Shown here: piece after piece, positions 57,035 to 64,000 of the stretch
Position numbering within the stretch: the stretch's first letter is position 1
How the letters are laid out: each line of letters begins with the position of its first letter
Source: Deinococcus psychrotolerans
Lineage (GTDB): Bacteria > Deinococcota > Deinococci > Deinococcales > Deinococcaceae
Length of the DNA stretch: 64,000 nucleotides
NCBI RefSeq assembly: GCF_003860465.1
Contig: NZ_CP034183.1
Span: 760,501 to 824,500, forward strand
Direction: 5' to 3'
Translations under genes and position numbers: made by a program
Notes under the pieces: model-generated
Databases searched by the model: none
The model's input: only the letters and a program-made list of their open reading frames with translations
What the model was told of the DNA's origin: nothing

Positions 57035-58465
57035 ATGTCAAAAACGTACCTTGAACTCTCGGATGAAGTCGGAAGCGAACATAAATTCTACGAAGTGAGT
57101 GTGGAAGAAACCACCCTGACCCTGCGCTTTGGCCGGATCGGCACGCCGGGACAGACCAGCACCAAAGGCTTTGCTACCGCCGAACAAGCCGAAGCCGAGG
57201 CCGCCAAAAAAATCAAAGAGAAAGTCCGCAAAGGCTACAAGGAAGCCGTGCAGGGCGTTCGCCAAAAGCGCAGCGTCGTTCGCCGGGAGATTACCGAAAC
57301 GGCTTCCACCACCAAATCCGCCGCTCCGGTGGTGTGGAAATTCAACACGTCCAGCGCGGCGTTCGGCATTTTCGCGGATCAAAACAACGTTTGGGTGGGC
57401 AACGATGCGGGCGAGGTCTACGCCCTGTCACCTGAGGGCGAAGTGCAGCGCTCGTTCAAGTTGCCCGAAGGCGTCAAGTGCTTGGTGAGCGACCAGCACC
57501 GCACCTTTGCCGGGTGCGACGACGGCAATGTCTACGATTTGAGCGGCAAATTGCCCTTCGTGGCCTACGAAGCCGAAAGCCAGAGTGCGATTTTGTGGAT
57601 GGATCTACAGGGCGGGATGTTGGGAGTCGGGGACAGTCAGGGCAGCGTTCACGCCTTCGACGCCGAAAGCGAGCAGCAGTGGGCACAAATCGGCCAAAAC
57701 GCCCACATGGCCTGGATGGTCAGGGTGGATCAGGCCGGGGTGTATTACGGGCACTCCGGCGGCGTCGGCCAGCTTGACCGCGAGAGTGGCTTCCCGCTGT
57801 GGCACCACAAAACCAGCGGTAGCGTCTTGTTCGGCTGGCAAGAAGGCAGCGACCTCTACGCCGGAACCTCCAACAACCAGATTCAGCGCTTTACCAAAAC
57901 GGGTCAGGCGGTTCAAAATTACCGCTGTGACGCGGCTGTTTTCTCGTGCGCGACCAGTCCAGAAGGCGAATTCGTTTTCGCGGGCGACAGCAGTTCAGCC
58001 GTCTACTGCTTTAATAAAGCCGGAGAGCGCCTGTGGAAACTCGGCACCAGTTACGGCGCGGCGCTCAGTATGCAGTACAGCGGAGAGCGGCTTTATATCG
58101 TGACTTCAAGAGGCACTTTGGCCGCTTTGGATGTCAGCGCTCAGGCCATTGAGAACGCCAAACAGGGCATTCAAGTCACCGCCCGCGATATTAAAATGGC
58201 CGCCACTCTTCAAACCCAAGCGCCAGCGACGACCTTTGCCGTCACTTCGCAAATCGCCGGACAAGTGGTGCTCAAAGTGGTTCAGGAAGGTGGCAAGCTG
58301 AGGGTCAAGCCCGACTCAGAGCGCAACAGCCAGACCTTCCAAGATTGGAACGTGCAGTTTCCCCGCACCCTGCGCCGAATGGGCGTGAGCTACGTGGTTG
58401 ACCAACTCGAAGATGCGGGCGGATTTTACCGTGTCGTCGGAGAAATCCGCCAGCTTGAAGAGTAA
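57035..58465 (+). CDS. WGR-domain protein fused to a PQQ-type beta-propeller
   Basis: About 476 residues from the ATG at 57035. Residues 1-85 form a WGR domain (MSKTYLELSDEVGSEHKFYE, then LRFGRIGTPGQTSTKGFATA), the module found in PARP enzymes and bacterial DNA-associated proteins. A basic helix (AKKIKEKVRKGYKEAVQGVR) follows. Residues 110-400 are propeller-like blades with recurring Trp/Tyr (GNDAGEVYALSPEGEVQRSF, GDSQGSVHAFDAESEQQWAQ, GDSSSAVYCFNKAGERLWKL). A further 70-residue domain closes it. No kinase or signal peptide. WGR suggests DNA or nucleic-acid contact; the propeller suggests ligand or protein binding. Role unknown. Confidence 0.8.
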   Translation: MSKTYLELSDEVGSEHKFYEVSVEETTLTLRFGRIGTPGQTSTKGFATAEQAEAEAAKKIKEKVRKGYKEAVQGVRQKRSVVRREITETASTTKSAAPVVWKFNTSSAAFGIFADQNNVWVGNDAGEVYALSPEGEVQRSFKLPEGVKCLVSDQHRTFAGCDDGNVYDLSGKLPFVAYEAESQSAILWMDLQGGMLGVGDSQGSVHAFDAESEQQWAQIGQNAHMAWMVRVDQAGVYYGHSGGVGQLDRESGFPLWHHKTSGSVLFGWQEGSDLYAGTSNNQIQRFTKTGQAVQNYRCDAAVFSCATSPEGEFVFAGDSSSAVYCFNKAGERLWKLGTSYGAALSMQYSGERLYIVTSRGTLAALDVSAQAIENAKQGIQVTARDIKMAATLQTQAPATTFAVTSQIAGQVVLKVVQEGGKLRVKPDSERNSQTFQDWNVQFPRTLRRMGVSYVVDQLEDAGGFYRVVGEIRQLEE

Positions 58466-58489
58466 TTGCTCAGCAGAAGATGCAATGTC

Positions 58490-58738
58490 TTAGAGTTGGA
58501 GCGTCGCCTTGTAGCCCTCTTCTTCCACCGCGTCGAGGAGGGCTTGCCGGTCGGCTTCACCGCGCACACGGGCGAGGCCGCTGCTGAGGTCTACCGAAAC
58601 TTCTTTGACGCCGGGAACGCCCTCTAGGGCGCGGGTAACCGCACTCTGACAGTGAGCGCAGGTCATCCCCGTGACCATCAGTTCGGTGTTGTCCAGTTGG
58701 GGGCCGCTTGGGTGTGGAGCGTTGGGGTGTTGGGTCAT
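58490..58738 (-). CDS. copZ: CopZ-like heavy-metal-associated domain protein
   Basis: About 82 residues from the ATG ending at 58738; the longer frame to 58771 is less likely because the -10 element lies in it. The HMA domain has the copper site GMTCAHC, then AVTRALEGVPGVKEVSVDLS and the C-terminal LLDAVEEEGYKATLQL. It probably shuttles Cu(I) to a P-type ATPase, which is not in the window. A His/Pro-rich N-terminus (TQHPNAPHPSGP) could add metal ligands. Monocistronic. Confidence 0.85.
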   Translation of the reverse strand: MTQHPNAPHPSGPQLDNTELMVTGMTCAHCQSAVTRALEGVPGVKEVSVDLSSGLARVRGEADRQALLDAVEEEGYKATLQL

Positions 58739-58744
58739 GGCCCC

Positions 58745-58750
58745 AGTGTA
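58745..58750 (-). promoter_or_regulatory. -10 hexamer of the copZ-like gene
   Basis: TACACT on the minus strand is 6 nt before the chosen ATG. Confidence 0.5.
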
Positions 58751-58874
58751 GCTGCGCGTCGAAGGGGGCATTTCAGCAGAGGGTGAAGACGCCTTTGGTT
58801 TGGGAGAAAGCGCGATTTCGCCTCCCTTAGGCTAGGAATCCCAAAGCCAATCCGTCCCGCCCTTCTGACTCCGC

Positions 58875-59921
58875 TCACGCCGGAGCGATTTCATTGCCCT
58901 GCACTTCGCCGTCTTTGTCGAGCTTGGCGAAAATCATGCGGCCCACGTTGGTCTGCACATTGTTGACCACGATTACGCGGGCGCTGCGGCCACGCATTTT
59001 CTGGCCGTCTTCCACCACGATCATGGTGCCGTCGTCGAGGTAGGCCACGCCTTGCCCGGCTTGCTGCCCGCCCTTGCTGATAATCACGCTCAGGATGTCG
59101 CCGGGCTGAAGCTGGGGACGCAGCGCCACCGCCGCTTCGTTGAGGCTCAGCACCGTCAGGCCATGCAACTTGGCAATTTTGCTGAGGTTGCTGTCATTGG
59201 TCATCAGTTTTGCGCCGCTCTCACGGGCGAGGCGCACCAATTTGTCGTCCACGGCACTGAGTTCGGTGGTGTCCCAGTCTTCGACCCGCAGGTGAGCGAC
59301 CTGGCGCAGCTCCTCTAGAACGTTGAGGCCGCGCTTGCCACGGGTGCGCCGCTGCGGGTCGCCGTGATCGGCCAGCAGTTGCAGTTCGCGCAGCACGAAG
59401 CTCGGCACGATCAGTTCGCCGTCCACGAAGCCGGCGCGGGCGAGGTCTACGATGCGCCCGTCAATAATCACGTTGCTGTCGAGGAGCTTGCCGCCCTGCT
59501 TTTTGCGCGGAGCCGGACTCAAGCCCGAAAAAGCGTCGGCGTTGCGAACCGCGAACGGCACGAAAAAGCCCGCCAGCACTCCCGTAATCACGACGTTCCA
59601 CCACCACTGATACACCGGCACGCCGCCCAGCAAGTTGCTGAGCAGCACGCTGACCAGCAGCGCAATCACTAGCCCGAAGGTCGCTGCCGTAACGGTGCGC
59701 GGCGAAACATTGGCGTACCAGCGGCCAAACTGCTCGGCAGTACCCGCCCAGCGCCGTTCCATGCGCGAAGACAACAGCAGTCCGCCCAGCACCCCCGCCA
59801 GCATCAGCGACAAGGTATTGGTCAGCTCAGTATTGGGCGAAGGGCCAGCCGGAAGCCAACGGCTCACGGCCCACCCAAGCAAAAGTCCCACCAGCAAAGT
59901 CAAAGAGCGAACAGCAGACAT
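58875..59921 (-). CDS. PIN/TRAM-domain membrane protein (YacL type)
   Basis: 348 residues. Up to four N-terminal spans (SLTLLVGLLLGWAVSRWL, TLSLMLAGVLGGLLLSS, FGLVIALLVSVLLSNLL, VVITGVLAGFFVPFAV), then a PIN nuclease domain (LLDSNVIIDGRIVDLARAGF, LVRLARESGAKLMTNDSNLS) with its acidic residues. A C-terminal TRAM RNA-binding domain (IISKGGQQAGQGVAYLDDGT, then VIVVNNVQTNVGRMIFAKL) completes it. YacL family members are predicted membrane-bound RNases. It starts 12 nt after the radA stop and has a GGAG site as well as TAGAGT upstream, so it is co-transcribed and may also have its own promoter. Confidence 0.9.
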   Translation of the reverse strand: MSAVRSLTLLVGLLLGWAVSRWLPAGPSPNTELTNTLSLMLAGVLGGLLLSSRMERRWAGTAEQFGRWYANVSPRTVTAATFGLVIALLVSVLLSNLLGGVPVYQWWWNVVITGVLAGFFVPFAVRNADAFSGLSPAPRKKQGGKLLDSNVIIDGRIVDLARAGFVDGELIVPSFVLRELQLLADHGDPQRRTRGKRGLNVLEELRQVAHLRVEDWDTTELSAVDDKLVRLARESGAKLMTNDSNLSKIAKLHGLTVLSLNEAAVALRPQLQPGDILSVIISKGGQQAGQGVAYLDDGTMIVVEDGQKMRGRSARVIVVNNVQTNVGRMIFAKLDKDGEVQGNEIAPA

Positions 59922-59933
59922 TCACTCCTCACT

Positions 59934-61325
59934 CTACACGCCACTTCGGCCTGAGGCGGCTTGCCACACCACCGCAAGGGCGTCCTCGACACTTTTGACG
60001 CCGCCACTCCTGCCGCTCGCGCCACTGCCGGACGCCCGTCCATCTTCGCTGCCCGGCGGCACCACCAAGCGGTCATAGCCAGTGCGGCGGGCTTCTTCGG
60101 CGCGGCGCAGGTGGCCTTGCACCGCCCGCACCTCACCTGCCAAGCCGACTTCGCCAAACACCACCACGTTCTCCGGCAGGGCCTTGCCGACCACCGCCGA
60201 ATACACCGCCAGCGCCGCCGCCAAATCGAGGCCCGGATCGAGCACCTTGAGGCCGCCCGCCAAGTTCAGGTAGATGTCCAGTCCACCCAAATTGAGGTTG
60301 AGCCGTCTTTCCAGTACCGCCAGCACCACGTCCACCCGGCGGGGATCGAGGCCGACCACCACGCGGCGCGGATTGGGGTACGGCGTTTTGGCCGCCAGCG
60401 CCTGCACCTCTAGGAGCATCGGACGGTGGCCGTCGAGGGTGGCTGCCACCACGCTGCCCGGCACGCCGACGGGGCGCTCGGCCAGGAAAGCGGCGCTGGG
60501 ATTGTCTACCGCGATCAGCCCCTCACCGCGCATTTCAAACACGCCGAGTTCACCGGCTTGCCCGAAGCGGTTTTTGACCGACCGGAGCAGCCGGTACTGG
60601 CCCACCGTTTCCAGAAAGACGGTGGTGTCCACGATATGCTCCATCACTTTTGGCCCAGCCACCGTGCCGTCTTTGGTGACGTGGCCGACCAAGACCGTAG
60701 CAGTGCCGGTTTCTTTGGCGGCGCGGGTCAGCAAGCTGGTGGCTTCACGTACCTGCGCCACCCCGCCAGACGCGCCGTCGCCTTCAATTTGCACGGTTTG
60801 AATGCTGTCCACGATGCACAGCGCGGGTTTGTGTTCCTGCATCAGCGCGGCGATGTGTTCGGCCCGCGTATCACGGGTGAGCTGAATGTCGCCAGTCACA
60901 CCCAGCCGGTCGGCCCGCAGGCGAATTTGCTCTAAAGATTCCTCGCCCGCCACATACAGCACACTCTGGCCCTTGCTGGAGAGCTTGTCGGCGACTTGCA
61001 GCAGCAAAGTGGATTTGCCGATGCCCGGTTCGCCGCCGATGAGAATGACGCCGCCCGCCACCAATCCGCCGCCCAGCACCCGGTCAAATTCGGGAATGCC
61101 GCTGGACAAACGTGGTTCTTCGCGCCGCCCCACGCTGGAAAGCGCGGTGAGTTTGCCGCCGGTAATGCCGCCGTATCCGCTCCCCAGCGCTTTGCCTTTG
61201 CTGCTGAGCATCGGGGTTTCTTCCTCGAAACTGTTCCAGGCTTGGCAGTTGGGGCAGCGGCCCAGCGTTTTGGGCGACTGATAGCCGCACGACTGACAAA
61301 CGAATTTGGTTTGAACGCGGGCCAC
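59934..61325 (-). CDS. radA: DNA repair protein RadA
   Basis: 463 residues, GTG start. N-terminal four-cysteine zinc finger ([18 protein letters not shown]), RecA-like ATPase with Walker [18 protein letters not shown], the family-specific KNRFG motif ([16 protein letters not shown]), and a Lon-like C-terminal domain without protease activity. RadA helps branch migration and recombination intermediate processing; D. radiodurans uses it in genome reassembly. It starts 4 nt after the DUF2087 gene. The extreme C-terminus is extended by a Gly/Ser-rich stretch ([14 protein letters not shown]) compared with typical RadA. Confidence 0.95.
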   Translation of the reverse strand: MARVQTKFVCQSCGYQSPKTLGRCPNCQAWNSFEEETPMLSSKGKALGSGYGGITGGKLTALSSVGRREEPRLSSGIPEFDRVLGGGLVAGGVILIGGEPGIGKSTLLLQVADKLSSKGQSVLYVAGEESLEQIRLRADRLGVTGDIQLTRDTRAEHIAALMQEHKPALCIVDSIQTVQIEGDGASGGVAQVREATSLLTRAAKETGTATVLVGHVTKDGTVAGPKVMEHIVDTTVFLETVGQYRLLRSVKNRFGQAGELGVFEMRGEGLIAVDNPSAAFLAERPVGVPGSVVAATLDGHRPMLLEVQALAAKTPYPNPRRVVVGLDPRRVDVVLAVLERRLNLNLGGLDIYLNLAGGLKVLDPGLDLAAALAVYSAVVGKALPENVVVFGEVGLAGEVRAVQGHLRRAEEARRTGYDRLVVPPGSEDGRASGSGASGRSGGVKSVEDALAVVWQAASGRSGV

Positions 61326-61329
61326 CGCT

Positions 61330-61662
61330 TTACTTCACAATCGGCTTGTGCATCGCCGCTTCGGCTTGGGGGCTGGGGGTGGGCACAGTCCCGGTAGGGC
61401 GGCTTCCGGCTTTCCAGTAGGTGCCGTTTTCCATCATCAGGTAATCGCCTTCCACCAACTCGCGGCGCAGCACCGAAACGTCTTCCAAGGTGGTCTGCTC
61501 GTTGAGGAAGGTGGTGAGTTCGGCTTCGGTGTAGAGGTGCCCGCCTTCGAGCTGGGCGGAGAGGTGACTCAGCACGGCAAGTTGGTGAACGCGGCGGCGG
61601 TTGCTGGGCCAAGTGGTAATCCGCCCGTGGTCGTCTTGAAAGGCGGCGATGCTTTTGGTCAT
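61330..61662 (-). CDS. DUF2087 family protein upstream of radA
   Basis: 110 residues. The DUF2087 landmarks [40 protein letters not shown] and [17 protein letters not shown] are seen. This short winged-helix-like domain often occurs in small regulators or with GNAT partners. Coupled to radA with a 4-nt gap, so it shares the RadA transcript. TAACAT is 7 nt before its ATG. Function unknown. Confidence 0.8.
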   Translation of the reverse strand: MTKSIAAFQDDHGRITTWPSNRRRVHQLAVLSHLSAQLEGGHLYTEAELTTFLNEQTTLEDVSVLRRELVEGDYLMMENGTYWKAGSRPTGTVPTPSPQAEAAMHKPIVK

Positions 61663-61669
61663 AACCTTT

Positions 61670-61675
61670 ATGTTA
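61670..61675 (-). promoter_or_regulatory. -10 hexamer of the DUF2087-radA operon
   Basis: TAACAT on the minus strand, 7 nt before the ATG ending at 61662. Confidence 0.4.
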
Positions 61676-61734
61676 GCGGGTTTGGAGCGGGCAAACTGGA
61701 AGGTGGTTCGGGTAGGCGGGGTATTGGAGACACG

Positions 61735-61762
61735 AGAAAAGGCCGCTCCCTTGGAAGCGGCC
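61735..61762 (-). terminator. Terminator of the small helical protein gene
   Basis: Minus-strand stem GGCCGCT(TCC) / (GG)GAGCGGCC spans 61762-61741, followed by TTTTCTC (61740-61734). It ends the transcript of the gene at 61790. Confidence 0.8.
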
Positions 61763-61789
61763 CTTCTTAGAAAGCTGGTGAAGCTGGAA

Positions 61790-62086
61790 TCAGCCTTTGA
61801 GGGCTTTGGCCAACTGCATCAGGCCATCTTTGTCGGCGGCAGGTGCGGCGGCGGCCAACTTCTCGGTCTCGCTGCCGAGTCCGGGGAGGATTTTGGCGGC
61901 TTCGTCGAGCTTGCCGCTTTCCAGAGCAGATTTCAGTTTGGCCAAGTGATCGACCAAGGTCTCCGCACCGGGCACGCCGCTCAGGGCGCTGTGCCAGCTG
62001 GTGACGTTGCTCACTGCTGCTGCTGCGGGAATGCTGGCGACGCCGTCTTTGGCTGCCTGAAGGGTCTGACTCAGTTGCTCATTCAT
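61790..62086 (-). CDS. Small Ala-rich helical protein
   Basis: 98 residues, no signal peptide. AGGAGGT is 6-7 nt before the ATG. It is almost all alpha: EQLSQTLQAAKDGVASIPAA, LVDHLAKLKSALESGKLDEA, KILPGLGSETEKLAAAAPAA. Low-cysteine, acidic and hydrophilic, it resembles stress-type helical proteins but no family was recognised. Monocistronic with a strong terminator and a very good ribosome site, so it is probably highly expressed. Confidence 0.75.
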   Translation of the reverse strand: MNEQLSQTLQAAKDGVASIPAAAAVSNVTSWHSALSGVPGAETLVDHLAKLKSALESGKLDEAAKILPGLGSETEKLAAAAPAADKDGLMQLAKALKG

Positions 62087-62249
62087 GGGTGTACCTCCTG
62101 TAATGTGGTCTTGCCTCCACAGCAGACCGCAACCCAGCCGCCGGGGGTGTCGGACTTGTTACAAGGCAATTGTCGGTGCGAATACTCTTTACGGCCATTG
62201 TGTAAGCCCCCGTGCAAAGGGCGAGGCGAACTTTGCGAAAATACCCAAC

Positions 62250-62675
62250 GTGCCTTCTTCGCTGCGTTTTTCTGCCAGCCAACTTCAAGAGCTTTTGACA
62301 GCGGTCTACGCCTCAGCAGACGGTTCGCAGGCCAATGTGCTGGTGACGCGACAATTGGTCGTCGCCTTCGAGTTCCGCGACCCCGAACTGAGTCTCAGCG
62401 TGGATGGCCGCAGCGGCAAGGCTGTAGTGAGGTCGGGCAGCGGCCCAGAGGCTGGGGACACGCCGACACCCGACCTCACCTTTCACTTGAGCGGCGACGC
62501 CATCGACCGCTTCTGGCGCGGCGAACTCAATCCGGTGGCGGCCATGACCTCCGGCCAACTGCGGATTGACGGCTCGCTTCTCACCGCGCTGGCCCTCGCT
62601 CCGGCGCTCCCCGGCTTGCAGGCCCACTACCGGCAGCTCACGGCGGACTGGGCAACCGAGCAGCCGCAACTTTGA
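62250..62675 (+). CDS. SCP2 sterol-binding-like domain protein
   Basis: About 141 residues from a GTG at 62250; upstream codons in the same frame overlap the promoter of the divergent gene and are not coding-like. SCP2 fold pattern: VVAFEFRDPELSLSVDGRSG, DLTFHLSGDAIDRFWRGELN, and AAMTSGQLRIDGSLLTALAL. Bacterial SCP2 proteins bind hydrophobic ligands such as acyl chains or sterol-like lipids. No neighbouring pathway suggests the ligand. Confidence 0.7.
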   Translation: MPSSLRFSASQLQELLTAVYASADGSQANVLVTRQLVVAFEFRDPELSLSVDGRSGKAVVRSGSGPEAGDTPTPDLTFHLSGDAIDRFWRGELNPVAAMTSGQLRIDGSLLTALALAPALPGLQAHYRQLTADWATEQPQL

Positions 62676-62682
62676 GTTTGTA

Positions 62683-63168
62683 TTACGGCTGCTCTGCGCG
62701 CTGGTAATCACCGCTTTTGCCGCCACTTTTAGAGACTAGGCGCACGTCCTGAATTTCGATGGCTTTGCTGGCGGCTTTGAGCATGTCGTAGACGTTGAGG
62801 GCCGCCACCGTCACGGCCGTCAGCGCTTCCATTTCCACGCCGGTTGGAGCCTCGGTTTTGACGTGGGCCACAATATGCACGCCGCGCTGCTCCAAGGTCA
62901 CTTCGACCCGCGCTCCCGTCACCGGAATGGGGTGGCAAAGGGTAATCAGATCGGCGGTGCGCTTGCTGCCCGATAAGCCCGCCAGCCGCGCCACCACCAA
63001 AGGATCGCCTTTGGGATTGCGGCCTCCCTCCAGCGCGGTGCGGGCTTCGGGCGGCAGCAGCACCCAGGCTTCAGCGCACGCCTCACGGTGGGTGGCGGCT
63101 TTGCCGGTCACGTCCACCATGCGCGGCTGCCCGTCTACGAAATGGGTCAGCTCGGGGACGCTGCTCAC
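62683..63168 (-). CDS. moaC: Cyclic pyranopterin monophosphate synthase
   Basis: 161 residues, GTG start. MoaC motifs: [40 protein letters not shown], and [20 protein letters not shown] followed by YDMLKA, with the catalytic Lys in [11 protein letters not shown] and KSGGKSGDY at the end. Second step of molybdenum-cofactor synthesis, acting after MoaA. It lies downstream of the DUF177 gene with only a tiny ORF between. Other moa genes are absent from the window. Confidence 0.95.
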   Translation of the reverse strand: MSSVPELTHFVDGQPRMVDVTGKAATHREACAEAWVLLPPEARTALEGGRNPKGDPLVVARLAGLSGSKRTADLITLCHPIPVTGARVEVTLEQRGVHIVAHVKTEAPTGVEMEALTAVTVAALNVYDMLKAASKAIEIQDVRLVSKSGGKSGDYQRAEQP

Positions 63169-63221
63169 GCCCGCGCTCCTGCTTGTTCGGCCCTTACTTG
63201 CTCCATCTGCCGCTTATTCAT
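63165..63221 (-). CDS. 18-codon ORF bridging DUF177 and moaC
   Basis: The frame begins at an ATG overlapping the DUF177 stop (GATGAATAA) and ends with a TGA overlapping the moaC GTG (GTGA). The peptide would be [18 protein letters not shown]. It could be a translation-coupling bridge or chance. Confidence 0.2.
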   Translation of the reverse strand: MNKRQMEQVRAEQAGARA

Positions 63222-63828
63222 CCGGCAACTCAAGCCCGCGCAGCGCCGCGAACGGCGTTTGCCTGGCGTGCTGCTTGCCTTCGTGCTCGGCCTCCAAGAA
63301 TCGCTCGCTGCTTTCTTCGATCGGCACGCCCACGCTGTGTTCGCAGGGGCCTTCGTTGAGGTCGTGGCCGCAGACCTGGCACAGCCCTTTGCAGGCCGCG
63401 TCGTGCAGCACACTCAGCGGCGCTTCGAGCAAGGTGGTTTCGGCCAGGTAGTTGCTCAAGTTGAGATCGGGTTCGCCAAACACCAGAATTTCCTCGCCGG
63501 TGTCGGCTTCTTCCAGGTAAGGCGTTTGGGCAGCAGGGTCATAGCGCATCAAGGTGCCGAGCTTGAGGCTCAGCGGCACAGCCACCGGGCGCAGGCAACG
63601 GGCGCACTCCATTTCCAGCGTCGGCTCGAACTGGCCTTGCAACCAAAATTCATTGCCTTGCAGGGCGTTGACACTGACGCGGTAAGGTGCGGGTTTGGCA
63701 AAGCGCATACTCTGCTGGTCGCCGCCCTGTTCGTAATGGAGTTCAGCGAGTTCGCCGCTGGCGCTGACATCGCCCATTTGGCGCAGCAGAGTACCGAGGT
63801 GAACGCGGGGGGAAAGTGAAGAAGTCAT
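63214..63828 (-). CDS. DUF177/YceD family protein
   Basis: About 204 residues from the ATG ending at 63828. YceD family pattern: strand-rich N-terminal half (VHLGTLLRQMGDVSASGELA), the four-cysteine metal or stabilising sites with ECARCLRPVAV and then CKGLCQVCGHDLNEGPCEHS, and the EILVFGEPDLNLSNYLAETT segment. YceD is needed for 23S rRNA accumulation and normally precedes rpmF; here rpmF is absent and moaC follows. TATTAT lies 6 nt before the start, favouring this ATG over the longer frame to 63855. Confidence 0.85.
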   Translation of the reverse strand: MTSSLSPRVHLGTLLRQMGDVSASGELAELHYEQGGDQQSMRFAKPAPYRVSVNALQGNEFWLQGQFEPTLEMECARCLRPVAVPLSLKLGTLMRYDPAAQTPYLEEADTGEEILVFGEPDLNLSNYLAETTLLEAPLSVLHDAACKGLCQVCGHDLNEGPCEHSVGVPIEESSERFLEAEHEGKQHARQTPFAALRGLELPDE

Positions 63829-63834
63829 CCACGC

Positions 63835-63840
63835 ATAATA
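63835..63840 (-). promoter_or_regulatory. -10 hexamer of the DUF177 gene
   Basis: TATTAT on the minus strand, 6 nt before the ATG at 63828. Confidence 0.45.
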
Positions 63841-63948
63841 AAGCCGCGCCGCCAAAAATACGGCGAGTGAATATTCAGTTCAGCCGCGCCTCTGCCCACC
63901 AAAGACTGAGTATTGATGCAGCCCCAAGGCATACTGCCCACTGAGCCT

Positions 63949-63954
63949 TACCAT
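63949..63954 (+). promoter_or_regulatory. -10 hexamer of the arginase gene
   Basis: TACCAT is 6 nt before the ATG at 63961. Confidence 0.4.
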
Positions 63955-63960
63955 CAACGG

Positions 63961-64000
63961 ATGGATATTTCGATTTTGGGCATTCCGATGGATTTGGGCG
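63961..64000 (+). CDS. rocF: Arginase, first codons only
   Basis: The window ends 40 nt into this gene. The 13 visible residues, MDISILGIPMDLG, are the usual start of bacterial arginases (the next residues would be Gly/Ala-rich and Asp-containing). Arginase converts arginine to ornithine and urea. Assignment rests on this short but distinctive N-terminus. Confidence 0.6.
   Translation, partial: MDISILGIPMDLG

Overview
The window is high-GC, gene-dense bacterial chromosome that reads as a Deinococcus. This rests on gene content: a soluble Ser/Thr kinase with a PQQ-type propeller like the radiation-response kinase RqkA, an SLH/coiled-coil/barrel outer-membrane protein, Blh, RadA and many secreted Deinococcus-type families. 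Promoter style agrees: many first genes carry a TANNNT -10 hexamer only 5-8 nt before the start codon, the leaderless pattern described for this genus. I could not run a search, so the genus is inferred. No rRNA, tRNA, CRISPR array or prophage is visible.

Layout. 1-5.7 kb: tail of psuG, a secreted protein, a branched-chain-type ABC binding protein divergent from a large SARP/BTAD-TPR regulator, and a DUF2259 protein. 5.7-13.7 kb: three secreted VWA proteins with C-terminal WTGPNN repeats, surrounding a small ribbon-helix-helix protein, an RqkA-like kinase and TatA. 13.9-19 kb: SNF2-type helicase, nitroreductase, PLP trans-sulfuration enzyme. 19.2-25.4 kb: a phosphate block, with a phytase-like esterase and alkaline phosphatase sharing one promoter architecture (CTGAC repeats at 0, 11 and 33 bp), an ABC exporter operon between them, and a TlpA-type thioredoxin. 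25.4-31.1 kb: a U32 hydroxylase-type peptidase, then an Mrp / SufR-like / LigT-like operon.

31.2-37.4 kb: Blh carotene dioxygenase, gamma-glutamyltransferase, RNase HII with an HD protein, enoyl-CoA hydratase. 37.7-40.8 kb: two outer-membrane beta-barrel proteins (one SLH plus collagen-like) and a LysR regulator. 41.2-42.4 kb: a dead IS630-family element, itself broken by a 38-nt palindromic repeat. 42.5-47.6 kb: BMP-family binding protein, a MocR-like regulator lacking the PLP lysine, ComF, DUF1684 and S4 proteins. 47.6-50.3 kb: a secreted three-gene cassette of a cohesin-like lipoprotein, a Pro/Ala-rich protein and a dockerin protein.

50.5-64 kb: DAHP synthase, a sorbosone/glucose-dehydrogenase-like lipoprotein, DUF4384 protein, subtilase, a decayed DUF1206 gene, a WGR-propeller fusion, a CopZ-like protein, the DUF2087-RadA-PIN/TRAM operon, a small Ala-rich protein, an SCP2 protein, MoaC, DUF177/YceD and the first codons of arginase.

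The observations most worth following are the shared Pho-type operator; the 38-40 nt palindromic repeat family caught inside a transposase active-site codon; the cohesin/dockerin-like cassette; the kinase/VWA cluster; the WGR-propeller fusion; and the MocR protein with Gln at the lysine position.
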